From IMG/VR virus record IMGVR_UViG_3300027708_000330, positions 1 to 21,511 of that record: a DNA stretch of 21,511 nucleotides; one strand, written 5' to 3'. This DNA comes from a virus. The notes under the pieces are model-generated. The model worked only from the letters and a program-made list of their open reading frames with translations. It was not told the DNA's origin and ran no database searches. Positions 8,433 to 15,929 of the stretch are shown in pieces. Numbering within the stretch: position 1 is the first letter of the stretch; each line of letters opens with the position of its first letter. The position numbers and the translations under genes were made by a program.

Positions 8433-9174
8433 AAACTCATACGCTAGCCATGATCATAGTTTAGAATTTTTAAACATGATCTATGGGTATGATACCTTTC
8501 TTGAAAATTTAGAAGTCATTGCAGACATGGGCTGTGGCGAAGGCCGGGACACAGAGTGGTGGGCAACGTTAACCACACGCGATGATCCGCCAGTCCCGCA
8601 CAATTATTTGGTATATGCAGTAGACAAAGACATTAGACAAATAGAACCAGACATATTAAAAAACAACACCAACATAAAAACCATTGAAGGCAACTTTGAA
8701 ACTCGTATCATTCCAAGGAATGTTGATTTAATTTGGTCGCACGATAGTTTTCAATATGCTCGTGATCCATTTAAATGTCTGAACACATGGAAAAGTACAT
8801 TGAATGTCAACGGTATGTTGTTGATGACCATACCACAGACCACATATCTGTACAACAATCGTCTGGTGGTTGCTAATTACAGTCAGCAATATTATAACTA
8901 CAACATACTGAACATGATGTACATGTTGGCCATAAGCGGATTTGACTGCCGCGACGCATATTTCTATCGCAAAGAAAATAGCCCCTGGTTATATATTGGC
9001 GTGTATGCCAGTGAACATGAGCCGCTGACTCAAGATGCCACATGGTATGATTTGGCAGATCGTAATCTAATCAACGACAGCGTGATCAACAGCGTGAGTA
9101 AATATGGATACGCTAGATTAGAAGATGTAATTGTAAGTTGGTTCGATAAAAATTTATATCAGATAACAAATTAA
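8419..9174 (+). CDS. Class I SAM-dependent methyltransferase
   Basis: The 251-residue protein has the SAM-binding motif I DMGCGEGRD at residues 36-44. A VYAVDKD motif II follows, then a DLIWSHDSFQYARDP segment that resembles the post-motif region of UbiE-type methyltransferases. GMLLMTIPQ follows at the place where these enzymes have a G-G-x-L-x-h-s strand. The fold is therefore a Rossmann methyltransferase for a small molecule, sugar or protein; the substrate cannot be read from the sequence. The start overlaps the preceding gene by 14 bases, and only one base separates its stop from the next ATG. The next gene is a sugar-nucleotide-type enzyme, so a role in glycan decoration is possible. 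Confidence 0.82.
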   Translation: MGLFKNSYASHDHSLEFLNMIYGYDTFLENLEVIADMGCGEGRDTEWWATLTTRDDPPVPHNYLVYAVDKDIRQIEPDILKNNTNIKTIEGNFETRIIPRNVDLIWSHDSFQYARDPFKCLNTWKSTLNVNGMLLMTIPQTTYLYNNRLVVANYSQQYYNYNILNMMYMLAISGFDCRDAYFYRKENSPWLYIGVYASEHEPLTQDATWYDLADRNLINDSVINSVSKYGYARLEDVIVSWFDKNLYQITN

Positions 9175-9175
9175 C

Positions 9176-9910
9176 ATGAAAATAGTTTTATGCACCGGAG
9201 GATTTGATCCCATACACAGCGGACATATTGCATACCTAAAAGAGTCTCGTACTTTGGGCGATATGCTGATTGTGGGAATCAACAGTGACGAATGGTTAGA
9301 GCGCAAAAAAGGTCGTGCGTTTATGCCCTGGAATGAACGGCTATGTATTGTAAACAATCTTGCCATGGTCGACGAAGTTTATACATTCAACGACGAAGAT
9401 GGATCGGCTAGACATTTCATACAACAGGTACGAGCACATTATCCCGGTGCAGAATTGATATTTGCCAACGGCGGAGATCGCACATCAAATAATATTCCTG
9501 AGATGTCAGTGCCAGGCGTAACATTTGCTTTTGGCGTTGGTGGGAACAACAAAGCCAACAGTAGCAGTTGGATCCTTGGGGAGTGGAAATCGCCTAAAAC
9601 CTACCGCCAATGGGGATATTACCGAGTGCTATATGATGTTCCTGGAACAAAAGTTAAAGAACTAGTAGTCGAGCCGGGCAAAAGCCTAAGTATGCAACGT
9701 CATCGTATGCGGTCTGAATACTGGAAAGTGGCTGAAGGTATGGCCAGGATTGTTAACGAAACTGGAACAACCACACTGGGAGTACACGGCAGCTACTTTG
9801 TAGCTCGCTCCGAGTGGCACCAGCTGACTAATCCGTTCAAGGATCCGCTCAAACTGGTAGAAATCCAGTACGGTCCGGACTGTGCAGAAGAAGATATAGA
9901 ACGCAGATAA
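9176..9910 (+). CDS. Cytidylyltransferase-cupin fusion (sugar-nucleotide type)
   Basis: Residues 1-110 form a nucleotidyltransferase domain with the HxGH signature in GGFDPIHSGH (8-17). VGINSDEWLERKKGR follows, as in TagD, HldE and related cytidylyl- or adenylyltransferases. The usual ISSTxxR motif is replaced by other sequence (NNKANSSSWILG near 124-135). Residues about 145-244 match the cupin of mannose-6-phosphate isomerase/GDP-mannose pyrophosphorylase: RQWGYYRVLYD, VKELVVEPGKSLSMQRH, RSEYWKVAEG, EWHQLTNP, LVEIQYG, AEEDIERR. His176, Glu181 and His215 are candidate metal ligands. The fusion suggests activation plus isomerisation or epimerisation of a phosphorylated sugar. It starts one base after the methyltransferase stop. 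Confidence 0.8.
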   Translation: MKIVLCTGGFDPIHSGHIAYLKESRTLGDMLIVGINSDEWLERKKGRAFMPWNERLCIVNNLAMVDEVYTFNDEDGSARHFIQQVRAHYPGAELIFANGGDRTSNNIPEMSVPGVTFAFGVGGNNKANSSSWILGEWKSPKTYRQWGYYRVLYDVPGTKVKELVVEPGKSLSMQRHRMRSEYWKVAEGMARIVNETGTTTLGVHGSYFVARSEWHQLTNPFKDPLKLVEIQYGPDCAEEDIERR

Positions 9911-9917
9911 ATACTTG

Positions 9918-11510
9918 ATGCGCGATCTAATCAACATTATCACTGAAGCTACCATTGCAGACTATCCATTGGGTACATCGTATCTGATCAGTGGTAGCAA
10001 TGCTGGTCGCGCACTAGCGGCCGCATTGGCGTATCAAGGCATTGATATTGAAGAACCAATGGTCACTGTTGATCAGTCTCAAATTGATCCCAAAGAAATC
10101 AAAGCCACAGTAGGTAAAAACAAACCAGGTGTAAGTAGCCAGGCATTTCGTGATGCAGACAGCAAACTATGGATTTATTATGGCGGCGCCAGCGGAATGA
10201 ACAGTTGTTTTATACACGCAGACAAACTGGCCAATCGTGGGGAAATTGCAGAAGGTATTCTTGGTGCCGCAATGTTTGCCAAGTTTACTAAACGTGCTCC
10301 GCAAGAAGAAATAGCACAGGTCACAATACAAGATGTAGAACGTGTTCTTGCACAGTTAAATCCCAAAGAAAAAGACGTGTACTCTGTCACAGTAAACGAT
10401 GCTGACAATCGTCACGCTGACACTATTACATTTGATTTATTCTTAAAAACAAAACCATATCAAGACCTAATGGATTTGAAAAAACGAGAAGCACTTAAAC
10501 AAGAGTTTTCAAGTGCGGCTGCCTACGTAAACACGCCCAATGCAGAACGTTATAGCCGTTACTTTTATGTCAATGGCAAAACAGATGCAATTGAAATTAT
10601 TGCCAATGGTGCGATTGCTGAAAAAGAAAGCAAGGTTGATGTATTTGTAAAAGTCAATGATAAAAAATTAAGATTAAATGCCAGTCTCAAAGTGGGTGGA
10701 ATCAAACAGTTCGGCCAGGTCGGCGGCAGTGAAATGTCTAGCATGATCAAGTTATGGAACTACTTTGGTGTTGATGTTACCTCAATGACCAAACAGTTTG
10801 AAAAACTACGCAACACCGATCAGTTTGCCGCACTGGAATACATGTATCGTAACATTGCCGATCAATTGAGTCAAGAGTTGCGTGGCAACAGCGATAGAAC
10901 CGAAGCATCCTTTGTGGTAAAAATTGCCAATGCCGTTTCCTATTTTGCCACATTGGGCGAAAAAAACGTGGAAATAGTAGACTTCAGTAAAGGTGGCTTC
11001 AAGATTTTGCGTTTTAACGAATTAGCATACAAGTTACATGATATCAATTTGACTGCCACATACAAAGAAGCCAAGGGTCGCCCCGAAATTGGTATTCATG
11101 ATGTGTCTGATCCTTCACGTGAACTAGTAAGTATTCGTGTCAAAATTGAAAACAAAAAGGAAGGCCCTTATGTTCGAAACATTATTGAAAAAGGACCACT
11201 ACTGGAAGAATTAACCGCAGTAAAACGCACCGGATGGGAGCCGTCCACTGGTGCTAAGACAATTAAAAAAGCCCCACCCGCAGTTAAATCGGCACCAGCC
11301 GCAACAAAAGATCCTGTACAGCCTACTAGATCGGCTGCTACTAAATTACAAGGCACAGATTTTGTTTCCCAAAAACGGCCAACCAAACCAACTCAGGATT
11401 ACATTCCTCCTGGCAGTCCTGACTACGTTGAGCCCGAAGATGAGCTTAGATATTCGGAATCGGCAAGACCCAAACGCAGTCTATCCGAAATACCGCGCCA
11501 GCGCCGTTGA
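9918..11510 (+). CDS. Probable internal capsid protein, possible PD-(D/E)XK nuclease domain
   Basis: From the ATG at 9918 (a TTG one codon earlier is less likely) the product has 530 residues. Its first ten residues, MRDLINIITE followed by Ala, match the length and cleavage rule of the T4 capsid-targeting sequence (MKTYQEFIAE before Ala). In T4 the gp21 prohead protease cuts there after I/L-x-E. The middle part holds AEGILGAAMFAKF (about 111-123), then KVDVFVKV (D241) and NASLKVGG (S256-L257-K258). This is an order seen in PD-(D/E)XK-type restriction nuclease folds with a variant S-x-K. The last 100 residues are Pro/Ala/Lys-rich and disordered, ending basic. I infer a protein packaged in the head and injected with the DNA. 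The nuclease assignment is weaker than the targeting peptide. The ribosome site is weak. Confidence 0.55.
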   Translation: MRDLINIITEATIADYPLGTSYLISGSNAGRALAAALAYQGIDIEEPMVTVDQSQIDPKEIKATVGKNKPGVSSQAFRDADSKLWIYYGGASGMNSCFIHADKLANRGEIAEGILGAAMFAKFTKRAPQEEIAQVTIQDVERVLAQLNPKEKDVYSVTVNDADNRHADTITFDLFLKTKPYQDLMDLKKREALKQEFSSAAAYVNTPNAERYSRYFYVNGKTDAIEIIANGAIAEKESKVDVFVKVNDKKLRLNASLKVGGIKQFGQVGGSEMSSMIKLWNYFGVDVTSMTKQFEKLRNTDQFAALEYMYRNIADQLSQELRGNSDRTEASFVVKIANAVSYFATLGEKNVEIVDFSKGGFKILRFNELAYKLHDINLTATYKEAKGRPEIGIHDVSDPSRELVSIRVKIENKKEGPYVRNIIEKGPLLEELTAVKRTGWEPSTGAKTIKKAPPAVKSAPAATKDPVQPTRSAATKLQGTDFVSQKRPTKPTQDYIPPGSPDYVEPEDELRYSESARPKRSLSEIPRQRR

Positions 11511-11535
11511 CCTTTAAACAGCAATAATATATACT
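11507..11535 (+). promoter_or_regulatory. Sigma70-type promoter for the first tRNA group
   Basis: TTGACC at 11507-11512 and TATACT at 11530-11535 are separated by 17 bases. The -35 overlaps the stop codon of the preceding gene. The expected start lies around 11542, just before tRNA-Ile at 11548. Confidence 0.65.
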
Positions 11536-11547
11536 GCATGTGTAGTT

Positions 11548-11622
11548 GGGCCAATAGCTTAATGGTAAAGCAATCGACTCATAATCGATTGAGTCTTGGT
11601 TCAATTCCAAGTTGGCCCACCA
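11548..11622 (+). tRNA. tRNA with CAT anticodon, probably Ile2 (lysidine type)
   Basis: A full cloverleaf can be drawn: acceptor GGGCCAA/TTGGCCC, D stem GCTT/AAGC, anticodon stem ATCGA/TCGAT with loop CTCATAA, T stem CTTGG/CCAAG, A73 and an encoded CCA. The G1-C72 pair rules out an initiator. The anticodon arm core CGACTCATAATCG is identical to that of E. coli tRNA-Ile2, and C4-G69 and C5-G68 are also as in Ile2. I therefore favour an AUA-reading tRNA modified by host TilS over elongator Met. AUA is frequent in the surrounding genes. Confidence 0.9.
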
Positions 11623-11646
11623 AAATCAATTGATAAGTAACACAAT

Positions 11647-11731
11647 GCCCCGATGGTGGAATTGGTAGACACGCTGGTCTTAGAAGCCAGTGCCGAAAGG
11701 TGTGCGAGTTCGAGTCTCGCTTGGGGCACCA
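11647..11731 (+). tRNA. tRNA-Leu (TAG)
   Basis: This is a class II tRNA with acceptor GCCCCGA/TTGGGGC. The anticodon stem CTGGT/GCCAG encloses loop CTTAGAA (anticodon TAG). It has a long variable arm, T stem GCGAG/CTCGC, A73 and an encoded CCA. It reads CUA and other CUN codons. It lies 24 bases after tRNA-Ile in the same orientation. Confidence 0.95.
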
Positions 11732-11747
11732 GATTTAAGGAAGTAAA

Positions 11748-11948
11748 ATGAACATGGATCAAGCCGCAGTATTTTTAGCGGCAAGTATTTTAACAGTATT
11801 AGGGTTTATTGTGTTTGTTATTGGTGTAGTATTAGTAAACAATATTTTTTATAAATACTGGAAGCCAATCAAGTGGTCACAACAATTTGAATTTTCTCCA
11901 AGGTTTGTAGAAGAGCTTAAAAAAGATCAAGAGTCTAGATTTAAGTAA
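11748..11948 (+). CDS. Small single-helix membrane protein
   Basis: The 66-residue protein starts at an ATG preceded by AAGGAAG. Residues about 7-34 form one long hydrophobic segment (VFLAASILTVLGFIVFVIGV), and a charged tail with EELKKDQESRFK follows. It is therefore probably a one-pass inner-membrane protein with a short outer N-terminus. No family is recognised. It sits between two tRNA-Leu genes, starting 16 bases after one CCA and ending 5 bases before the next tRNA. It probably shares their transcript. Candidates include a small holin-like, superinfection or lysis-control protein, but nothing specific supports these. Confidence 0.75.
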   Translation: MNMDQAAVFLAASILTVLGFIVFVIGVVLVNNIFYKYWKPIKWSQQFEFSPRFVEELKKDQESRFK

Positions 11949-11953
11949 AATTT

Positions 11954-12039
11954 GCGACTGTGGTGAAATAGGTAGACACAAGAGACTTAAAATCTCTCGC
12001 TATAATGGCGTGCCGGTTCGATTCCGGCCAGTCGCACCA
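11954..12039 (+). tRNA. tRNA-Leu (TAA)
   Basis: This is a class II tRNA with acceptor GCGACTG/CAGTCGC. The anticodon stem AGAGA/TCTCT encloses loop CTTAAAA (anticodon TAA). It has a long variable arm, T-arm core GCCGGTTCGATTCCGGC, A73 and an encoded CCA. It reads UUA, a common Leu codon in the neighbouring phage genes. It ends 6 bases before the stop codon of the convergent minus-strand gene. Confidence 0.95.
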
Positions 12040-12045
12040 ATTAAT

Positions 12046-13197
12046 TTATTCTATAGGATAGAATCTAAAACATCCTTTAATACCACGAGTTATGTCAGTG
12101 GTATCGTTGAGCCAGCTGTCTCCGATACGTTTGACCATTTCTTTGATGCCTTCTTGAGCATTACGAACAGCTATGTTAGTTTCTGGATTTTGTGCCCAAA
12201 ACCAGTTGTCTCTTTCGCTCAGCATTAAATTTTGTGGTTTAGGCGCCACTAAGGTTGTAGGATCCCAACCAGGATATATCAGCTGATGATAAATGTCATT
12301 TCTGAGTCGCTGACCCGATGGATGCAACGGCAAATAATTATGTTCGCCTGGTGCTAGCCACGAAGCTATTAACTTATCGCTGGCCCGCATAACTTTTAAT
12401 AATATGTGGCATTGTTTTGCTATAATAGGAGCAGACGTGGGAGACCAAAAGAACCATTCATCAAAGTAGCCCTGAGTGTCAAGTGACTGTAACCGTAAGT
12501 TTGTTTCGGAAAAAACATCAACAAATAAAGTATGATACTTTCCGTTGATTCTTCTAATTCTAGGTTTTTCGGCGCCCCATAAAAAGCACATCTTTTTACC
12601 ACTGTCCATAATACGTTTATAGTCGTCGGTGTAATCTCGGATATAACTCCTGGCCAAACTATTTGCAGACATGATGCCTTTGATATTATATATGTACTCG
12701 TACTTAACATCCGGTCGTAGATACAAGTCGTCGATGATAGTACTGAGATCGATTACACGGTGTCGTATATTGGGATACTTTTCGATTATTTTTTCTGTAT
12801 GTGGTATCGCTGTAAAAAAGATTTCTTCGTTAAATACACTATGTTTGTCACGATCGGCAGCATAACTATGTATTTGCACAATCTCATCAATTTTAATATC
12901 ATTCTTTAAAAACGCATTTAGCATACACCAACTATCGGCACCGCCGCTGTAGAATAAAACTACATAGTCGTAGGCATCTCGTATTTCTTGTGCTCTTCGT
13001 CGATACAACTCATCCAACGATTCGGTGGGTTCCTGAGTCCAAGGATACGCATCATAAATTTTATCATTGAAGTGCCATACCAGTGGTGTACCGGTACGTT
13101 GCATTTCTTCGATTGCTTGCAATTTGCTGTAAGTTTTGAATGCGGTGCCAACGGTATAATAACCAAATTGGTCACCAGAATATGGTAGAATGGGCAT
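12046..13197 (-). CDS. PP-loop ATP pyrophosphatase-type protein
   Basis: This is the only minus-strand gene. Its 383-residue product has the PP-loop SGGADS at residues 84-89 inside VVLFYSGGADSWCML. That is the AMP-binding signature of N-type ATP pyrophosphatases, which include asparagine synthetase, NAD synthetase, QueC and tRNA-thiolation enzymes. The rest has no recognised domain, so the substrate is open; adenylation of a carboxylate, tRNA base or small molecule is possible. The length exceeds that of QueC, and there is no glutamine amidotransferase domain with N-terminal Cys. It is convergent with tRNA-Leu (6-base gap) and divergent from the dehydrogenase at 13262. A palindromic -10 at 13226-13235 lies in the shared upstream region. 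It may be a later-acquired or separately regulated cargo gene. Confidence 0.75.
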   Translation of the reverse strand: MPILPYSGDQFGYYTVGTAFKTYSKLQAIEEMQRTGTPLVWHFNDKIYDAYPWTQEPTESLDELYRRRAQEIRDAYDYVVLFYSGGADSWCMLNAFLKNDIKIDEIVQIHSYAADRDKHSVFNEEIFFTAIPHTEKIIEKYPNIRHRVIDLSTIIDDLYLRPDVKYEYIYNIKGIMSANSLARSYIRDYTDDYKRIMDSGKKMCFLWGAEKPRIRRINGKYHTLFVDVFSETNLRLQSLDTQGYFDEWFFWSPTSAPIIAKQCHILLKVMRASDKLIASWLAPGEHNYLPLHPSGQRLRNDIYHQLIYPGWDPTTLVAPKPQNLMLSERDNWFWAQNPETNIAVRNAQEGIKEMVKRIGDSWLNDTTDITRGIKGCFRFYPIE

Positions 13198-13205
13198 TTA
13201 GATTA

Positions 13206-13234
13206 TTGTATTTTAAATTGAAAGATAGTATACT
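13206..13234 (+). promoter_or_regulatory. Sigma70-type promoter for the dehydrogenase unit
   Basis: TTGTAT at 13206-13211 and TATACT at 13229-13234 are separated by 17 bases. The -10 lies in a perfect palindrome TAGTATACTA (13226-13235), so the same bases also read TATACT on the minus strand toward the PP-loop gene. No good minus-strand -35 is seen. Confidence 0.55.
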
Positions 13235-13261
13235 ACAACAACATGAATATTTACCACTCAT

Positions 13262-14026
13262 ATGACCTTTGATAGACTTAATACTCTCCAAGACCAAGTA
13301 GCAGTTATTACCGGCGGCACCGGTAAAATTGGGTATGCTACCGCTATCCGGTTAGCTGAAAAACGAGCCCGCATAGTAGTACTAGTGCGTAGAAATTTAG
13401 ATCAAGCACAAGCAATGATGGATGCTTTGCCAAACCCAGAGCTAAATCATTTTGCCATACTAGCGTCAGTTGCTGATACCACAGCACTTGAATCTGCCGC
13501 ACAACAAGTACGTGATCGATGTGGTAGGTGTGATATACTAGTTAACAATGCTGGTGTTTCAAAAACTATAAGAACTAAAGAACTGGATGAATACACCGAT
13601 ACATTTGTTGATGCAATGCTAACAATTAACTTACGTTCAGTATTTTCAACCATCAGAGTGTTTTTGCCATTGCTAAAACAAAGTCATGAAGGAATGATTG
13701 TTAACATTGGATCGGGCTCTGCCCTGCGTCCCGGCCACGGCAGTAATATGGCATATACAGCGGCCAAGGCAGGTATAGAAACATTGACTAAAAACTTAGC
13801 ATTAAGATTAGCACCCAATATTCGTGTTATATCAATCTGCCCGAGTTCTGTAAATACAGGATTTCTAGACAACCCCGATGAATTTTATATCAAAGCCGCG
13901 GAACAAACGCCACTTAAAAGAATTGCTGTCCCTGATGATATAGCATCGGTGGTTGAAGCATGTGCAACCATAATGCGTTTTGTTACTGGCAACTGTTTTG
14001 TAGTGGATGGCGGAAGAATTTTATGA
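13262..14026 (+). CDS. Short-chain dehydrogenase/reductase
   Basis: The 254-residue protein is a classical SDR of standard length. It has the cofactor motif TGGTGKIG at 17-24 and NNAG at 95-98. The catalytic Ser is at about 151-153, and YTAAK gives Tyr165 and Lys169. A PSSVNTGF segment and a C-terminal VVDGG close the family pattern. It oxidises or reduces a hydroxyl/keto pair with NAD(P)H. Arg residues after the second strand (LVRRN) hint at NADP(H). It overlaps the next gene as ATGA, and that gene encodes a beta-keto acid cleavage enzyme. The plain reading is a two-step route in which the SDR interconverts a beta-hydroxy and a beta-keto acid that the partner cleaves. Such metabolic cargo is unusual in T4-like phages. 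The ribosome site is weak. Confidence 0.92.
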   Translation: MTFDRLNTLQDQVAVITGGTGKIGYATAIRLAEKRARIVVLVRRNLDQAQAMMDALPNPELNHFAILASVADTTALESAAQQVRDRCGRCDILVNNAGVSKTIRTKELDEYTDTFVDAMLTINLRSVFSTIRVFLPLLKQSHEGMIVNIGSGSALRPGHGSNMAYTAAKAGIETLTKNLALRLAPNIRVISICPSSVNTGFLDNPDEFYIKAAEQTPLKRIAVPDDIASVVEACATIMRFVTGNCFVVDGGRIL

Positions 14027-14901
14027 AGACGATATTGACCTGCGCGGTAACTGGTAGCGGGACTACATTAAAACAAAATCCTAACTTACCGATTACTCCT
14101 GAGCAAATTGCTACCAGTGCATTAGACGCTGCCACTGCCGGTGCCGCAGTAGTACATCTACATGTCAGGGATCCGGTCACTGGAGAACCCAGCATGGATA
14201 TTAACTTATACAAAGAAGTTTTTGATCGAATCAAGCAAAAAAATACAGATGTTATTATTAACTTGACCACAGGCCCGGGATCAACAGGATCATCCGGTGT
14301 AGTTTTTGGTCAAGCAGATCCGTTATTTAAATCAGCAGAAGAACGTGTAGCACACATATTAGAATTGCATCCGGATATTTGCAGTTTAGACTTTAATACG
14401 ATGAACAGAGGTCCAAAAAATATTACAGTAAACTCTATTCCAGTGGTACGAGAAATGGCACGTCTTATCAAGCAGACTGGTGTTAAGCCCGAGTTAGAAA
14501 TTTTTGATAGCGGTGACTTGCATATTGCCAAAACATTAATTGCAGATGGCCTAATAGAAGGAGAACCACTGTGGCAAATTGCCACAGGCATTAACTATGG
14601 CTGGAACTCATCAATTGGAACACTACTGTATGCCCATCAATTGTTACCAAAGGATGCAACGTGGTATGCATTTGGTATAGGATCCAAACAAATGCCATTT
14701 GTAGCATTATCAACAATACATGGTGGACATGCCAGGGTAGGACTTGAAGACAATGTATTCATTGAACGTGGGGTATTAGCCAAAACTAATGCTGAATTAG
14801 TTACTAAAGCAGTTAGAATTATACAAGATTTAGGTAACACTATAGCAACTCCTGCAGAGGCAAGAAATATACTACAACTATCAAGAGTAATTCGTACCTG
14901 A
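14023..14901 (+). CDS. Beta-keto acid cleavage enzyme (BKACE, DUF849)
   Basis: I start the gene at the ATG at 14023, coupled to the preceding stop as ATGA; the open frame upstream is a shadow of the SDR gene. The 292-residue product has the family length and motifs: TCAVTGSG, LPITPEQIA, AGAAVVHLHVRD with metal ligands His45 and His47, GHARVGLEDN with Glu242, and a closing ATPAEARNIL. BKACE enzymes use Zn and acetyl-CoA to cleave a beta-keto acid into acetoacetate and a new acyl-CoA. Known substrates include 3-keto-5-aminohexanoate and dehydrocarnitine. All visible catalytic residues are kept, so activity is likely. The substrate of this copy is unknown. No terminator follows, and a solute-binding-protein gene starts 48 bases downstream. 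Confidence 0.92.
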   Translation: MKTILTCAVTGSGTTLKQNPNLPITPEQIATSALDAATAGAAVVHLHVRDPVTGEPSMDINLYKEVFDRIKQKNTDVIINLTTGPGSTGSSGVVFGQADPLFKSAEERVAHILELHPDICSLDFNTMNRGPKNITVNSIPVVREMARLIKQTGVKPELEIFDSGDLHIAKTLIADGLIEGEPLWQIATGINYGWNSSIGTLLYAHQLLPKDATWYAFGIGSKQMPFVALSTIHGGHARVGLEDNVFIERGVLAKTNAELVTKAVRIIQDLGNTIATPAEARNILQLSRVIRT

Positions 14902-14913
14902 ATCAGGTAAAAT

Positions 14914-14921
14914 GATAAATA
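14914..14921 (+). promoter_or_regulatory. Candidate T4-late-type promoter box
   Basis: GATAAATA at 14914-14921 differs from the T4 late box TATAAATA at one base. It lies 28 bases before the start of the solute-binding-protein gene, leaving room for a short leader with AGGAG. A similar arrangement precedes the paralogue at 17482. Confidence 0.4.
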
Positions 14922-14949
14922 AAAATAAGAACTTCAGGAGATTTCCCAC

Positions 14950-15921
14950 ATGAATCAACCACGCAAAATCCGTTGGCTATTAGAACACGAACCAGTTGAG
15001 CTTTTCTTACGCACAGCTAAAGAGTTTGACAAGCGTATTCGCGCTCTAACAAACGACGAAATCCAAGTAGAAATGTATAAAAAAGAAGAATACCAAGCTA
15101 AATTTGGTGTTGCTAACGAAATGATGGACTCAGTAGGCTTAATGCACTCTGGCGATATCGAAATGACACAGACACAAATTGGCAACGTTGGTCAGTGGTA
15201 CTGCCCAGACTTCTTTGCACTAGAGATGCCATTCTTATTTGACAGTCACGAACACGCTACTCGCGTACTTGACGGCAAAATTGGTGAAAATCTATTAGAT
15301 ACAATCGAGCAAAATGCAAGTGCTAAAGGTTTAGCATTTACGTACTCAGGTGGCTATCGTGTGTTTGCATCCAACGACAAACTAACCACAGTTGAAGATC
15401 TAAAAGGTCTAAATTGTGTAACTGACATTAGTACTGTTCGTATTGATACAGCTAAAGCGTTTGGCTTGAATGTAATTCCATTTAAAGATGCTAGTTTACA
15501 AGGTGATCAATCTTATGTTAAGATTGACCGTTACGAAGCAAGCCAAACACGTGAAACAACATTGCCACGTTACGAAGCAGAAGCTTACCATGCTGGTCAT
15601 CACCACATTGGTGTTACTAACCACAGCATGTATCTAACTACTATCTTAGTTAACAAAGATTTCTTTGCCAGCTTGACAGCAGATCAACAAGCCGCAATGA
15701 AACAAGTTGCCATGGAAGTTGCTAAGTTAGAACGTGAATGGTCAGTGACTGATGCAGATACATTGGCCACAGACACAGCTAAACACGCTGAAATGGGTAT
15801 TACCTATACAGAGTTTGCTGATAGCGAAGTAGCTAAATTAAAACAAGCAGTTGAGCCATTGTACGAAAAATATCGTGCAATTTTTAGCCCATTGTTAATT
15901 GACAACATTCGCTCTGCTTAA
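14950..15921 (+). CDS. TRAP-type solute-binding-protein homologue without signal peptide (copy 1)
   Basis: The 323-residue protein follows the DctP family along its length. It has SGDIEMTQTQIG, ALEMPFLFDSHEHATRVLDG (90-109), YSGGYRVFAS (132-141) with the structural Arg137, TVEDLKGL (147-154), a late FFASLTADQQAAMKQ segment and a C-terminal helix. Two features are odd. There is no signal peptide or lipobox, since the conserved fold begins at residue 7. Where TRAP proteins have the carboxylate-selecting Arg after LKGLKI, there is Val157. It probably stays in the cytoplasm or virion and binds a different ligand, or none. An AGGAG ribosome site and a late-type box suggest strong expression. A Prx-like gene starts 8 bases after its stop, as after the paralogue at 17482. 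Confidence 0.8.
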   Translation: MNQPRKIRWLLEHEPVELFLRTAKEFDKRIRALTNDEIQVEMYKKEEYQAKFGVANEMMDSVGLMHSGDIEMTQTQIGNVGQWYCPDFFALEMPFLFDSHEHATRVLDGKIGENLLDTIEQNASAKGLAFTYSGGYRVFASNDKLTTVEDLKGLNCVTDISTVRIDTAKAFGLNVIPFKDASLQGDQSYVKIDRYEASQTRETTLPRYEAEAYHAGHHHIGVTNHSMYLTTILVNKDFFASLTADQQAAMKQVAMEVAKLEREWSVTDADTLATDTAKHAEMGITYTEFADSEVAKLKQAVEPLYEKYRAIFSPLLIDNIRSA

Positions 15922-15929
15922 TTAATCCG

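Noticed and set aside
9906-9913. GATAAATA as a late promoter for the 530-residue protein
   Set aside because: A start point about 10 bases downstream would fall at or after the ATG at 9918. The match also includes the stop codon of the previous gene, so it is probably chance.
14895-14910. TACCTG/CAGGTA hairpin after the BKACE gene as a terminator
   Set aside because: The stem is six pairs with a three-base loop and no T run follows, so termination is unlikely.
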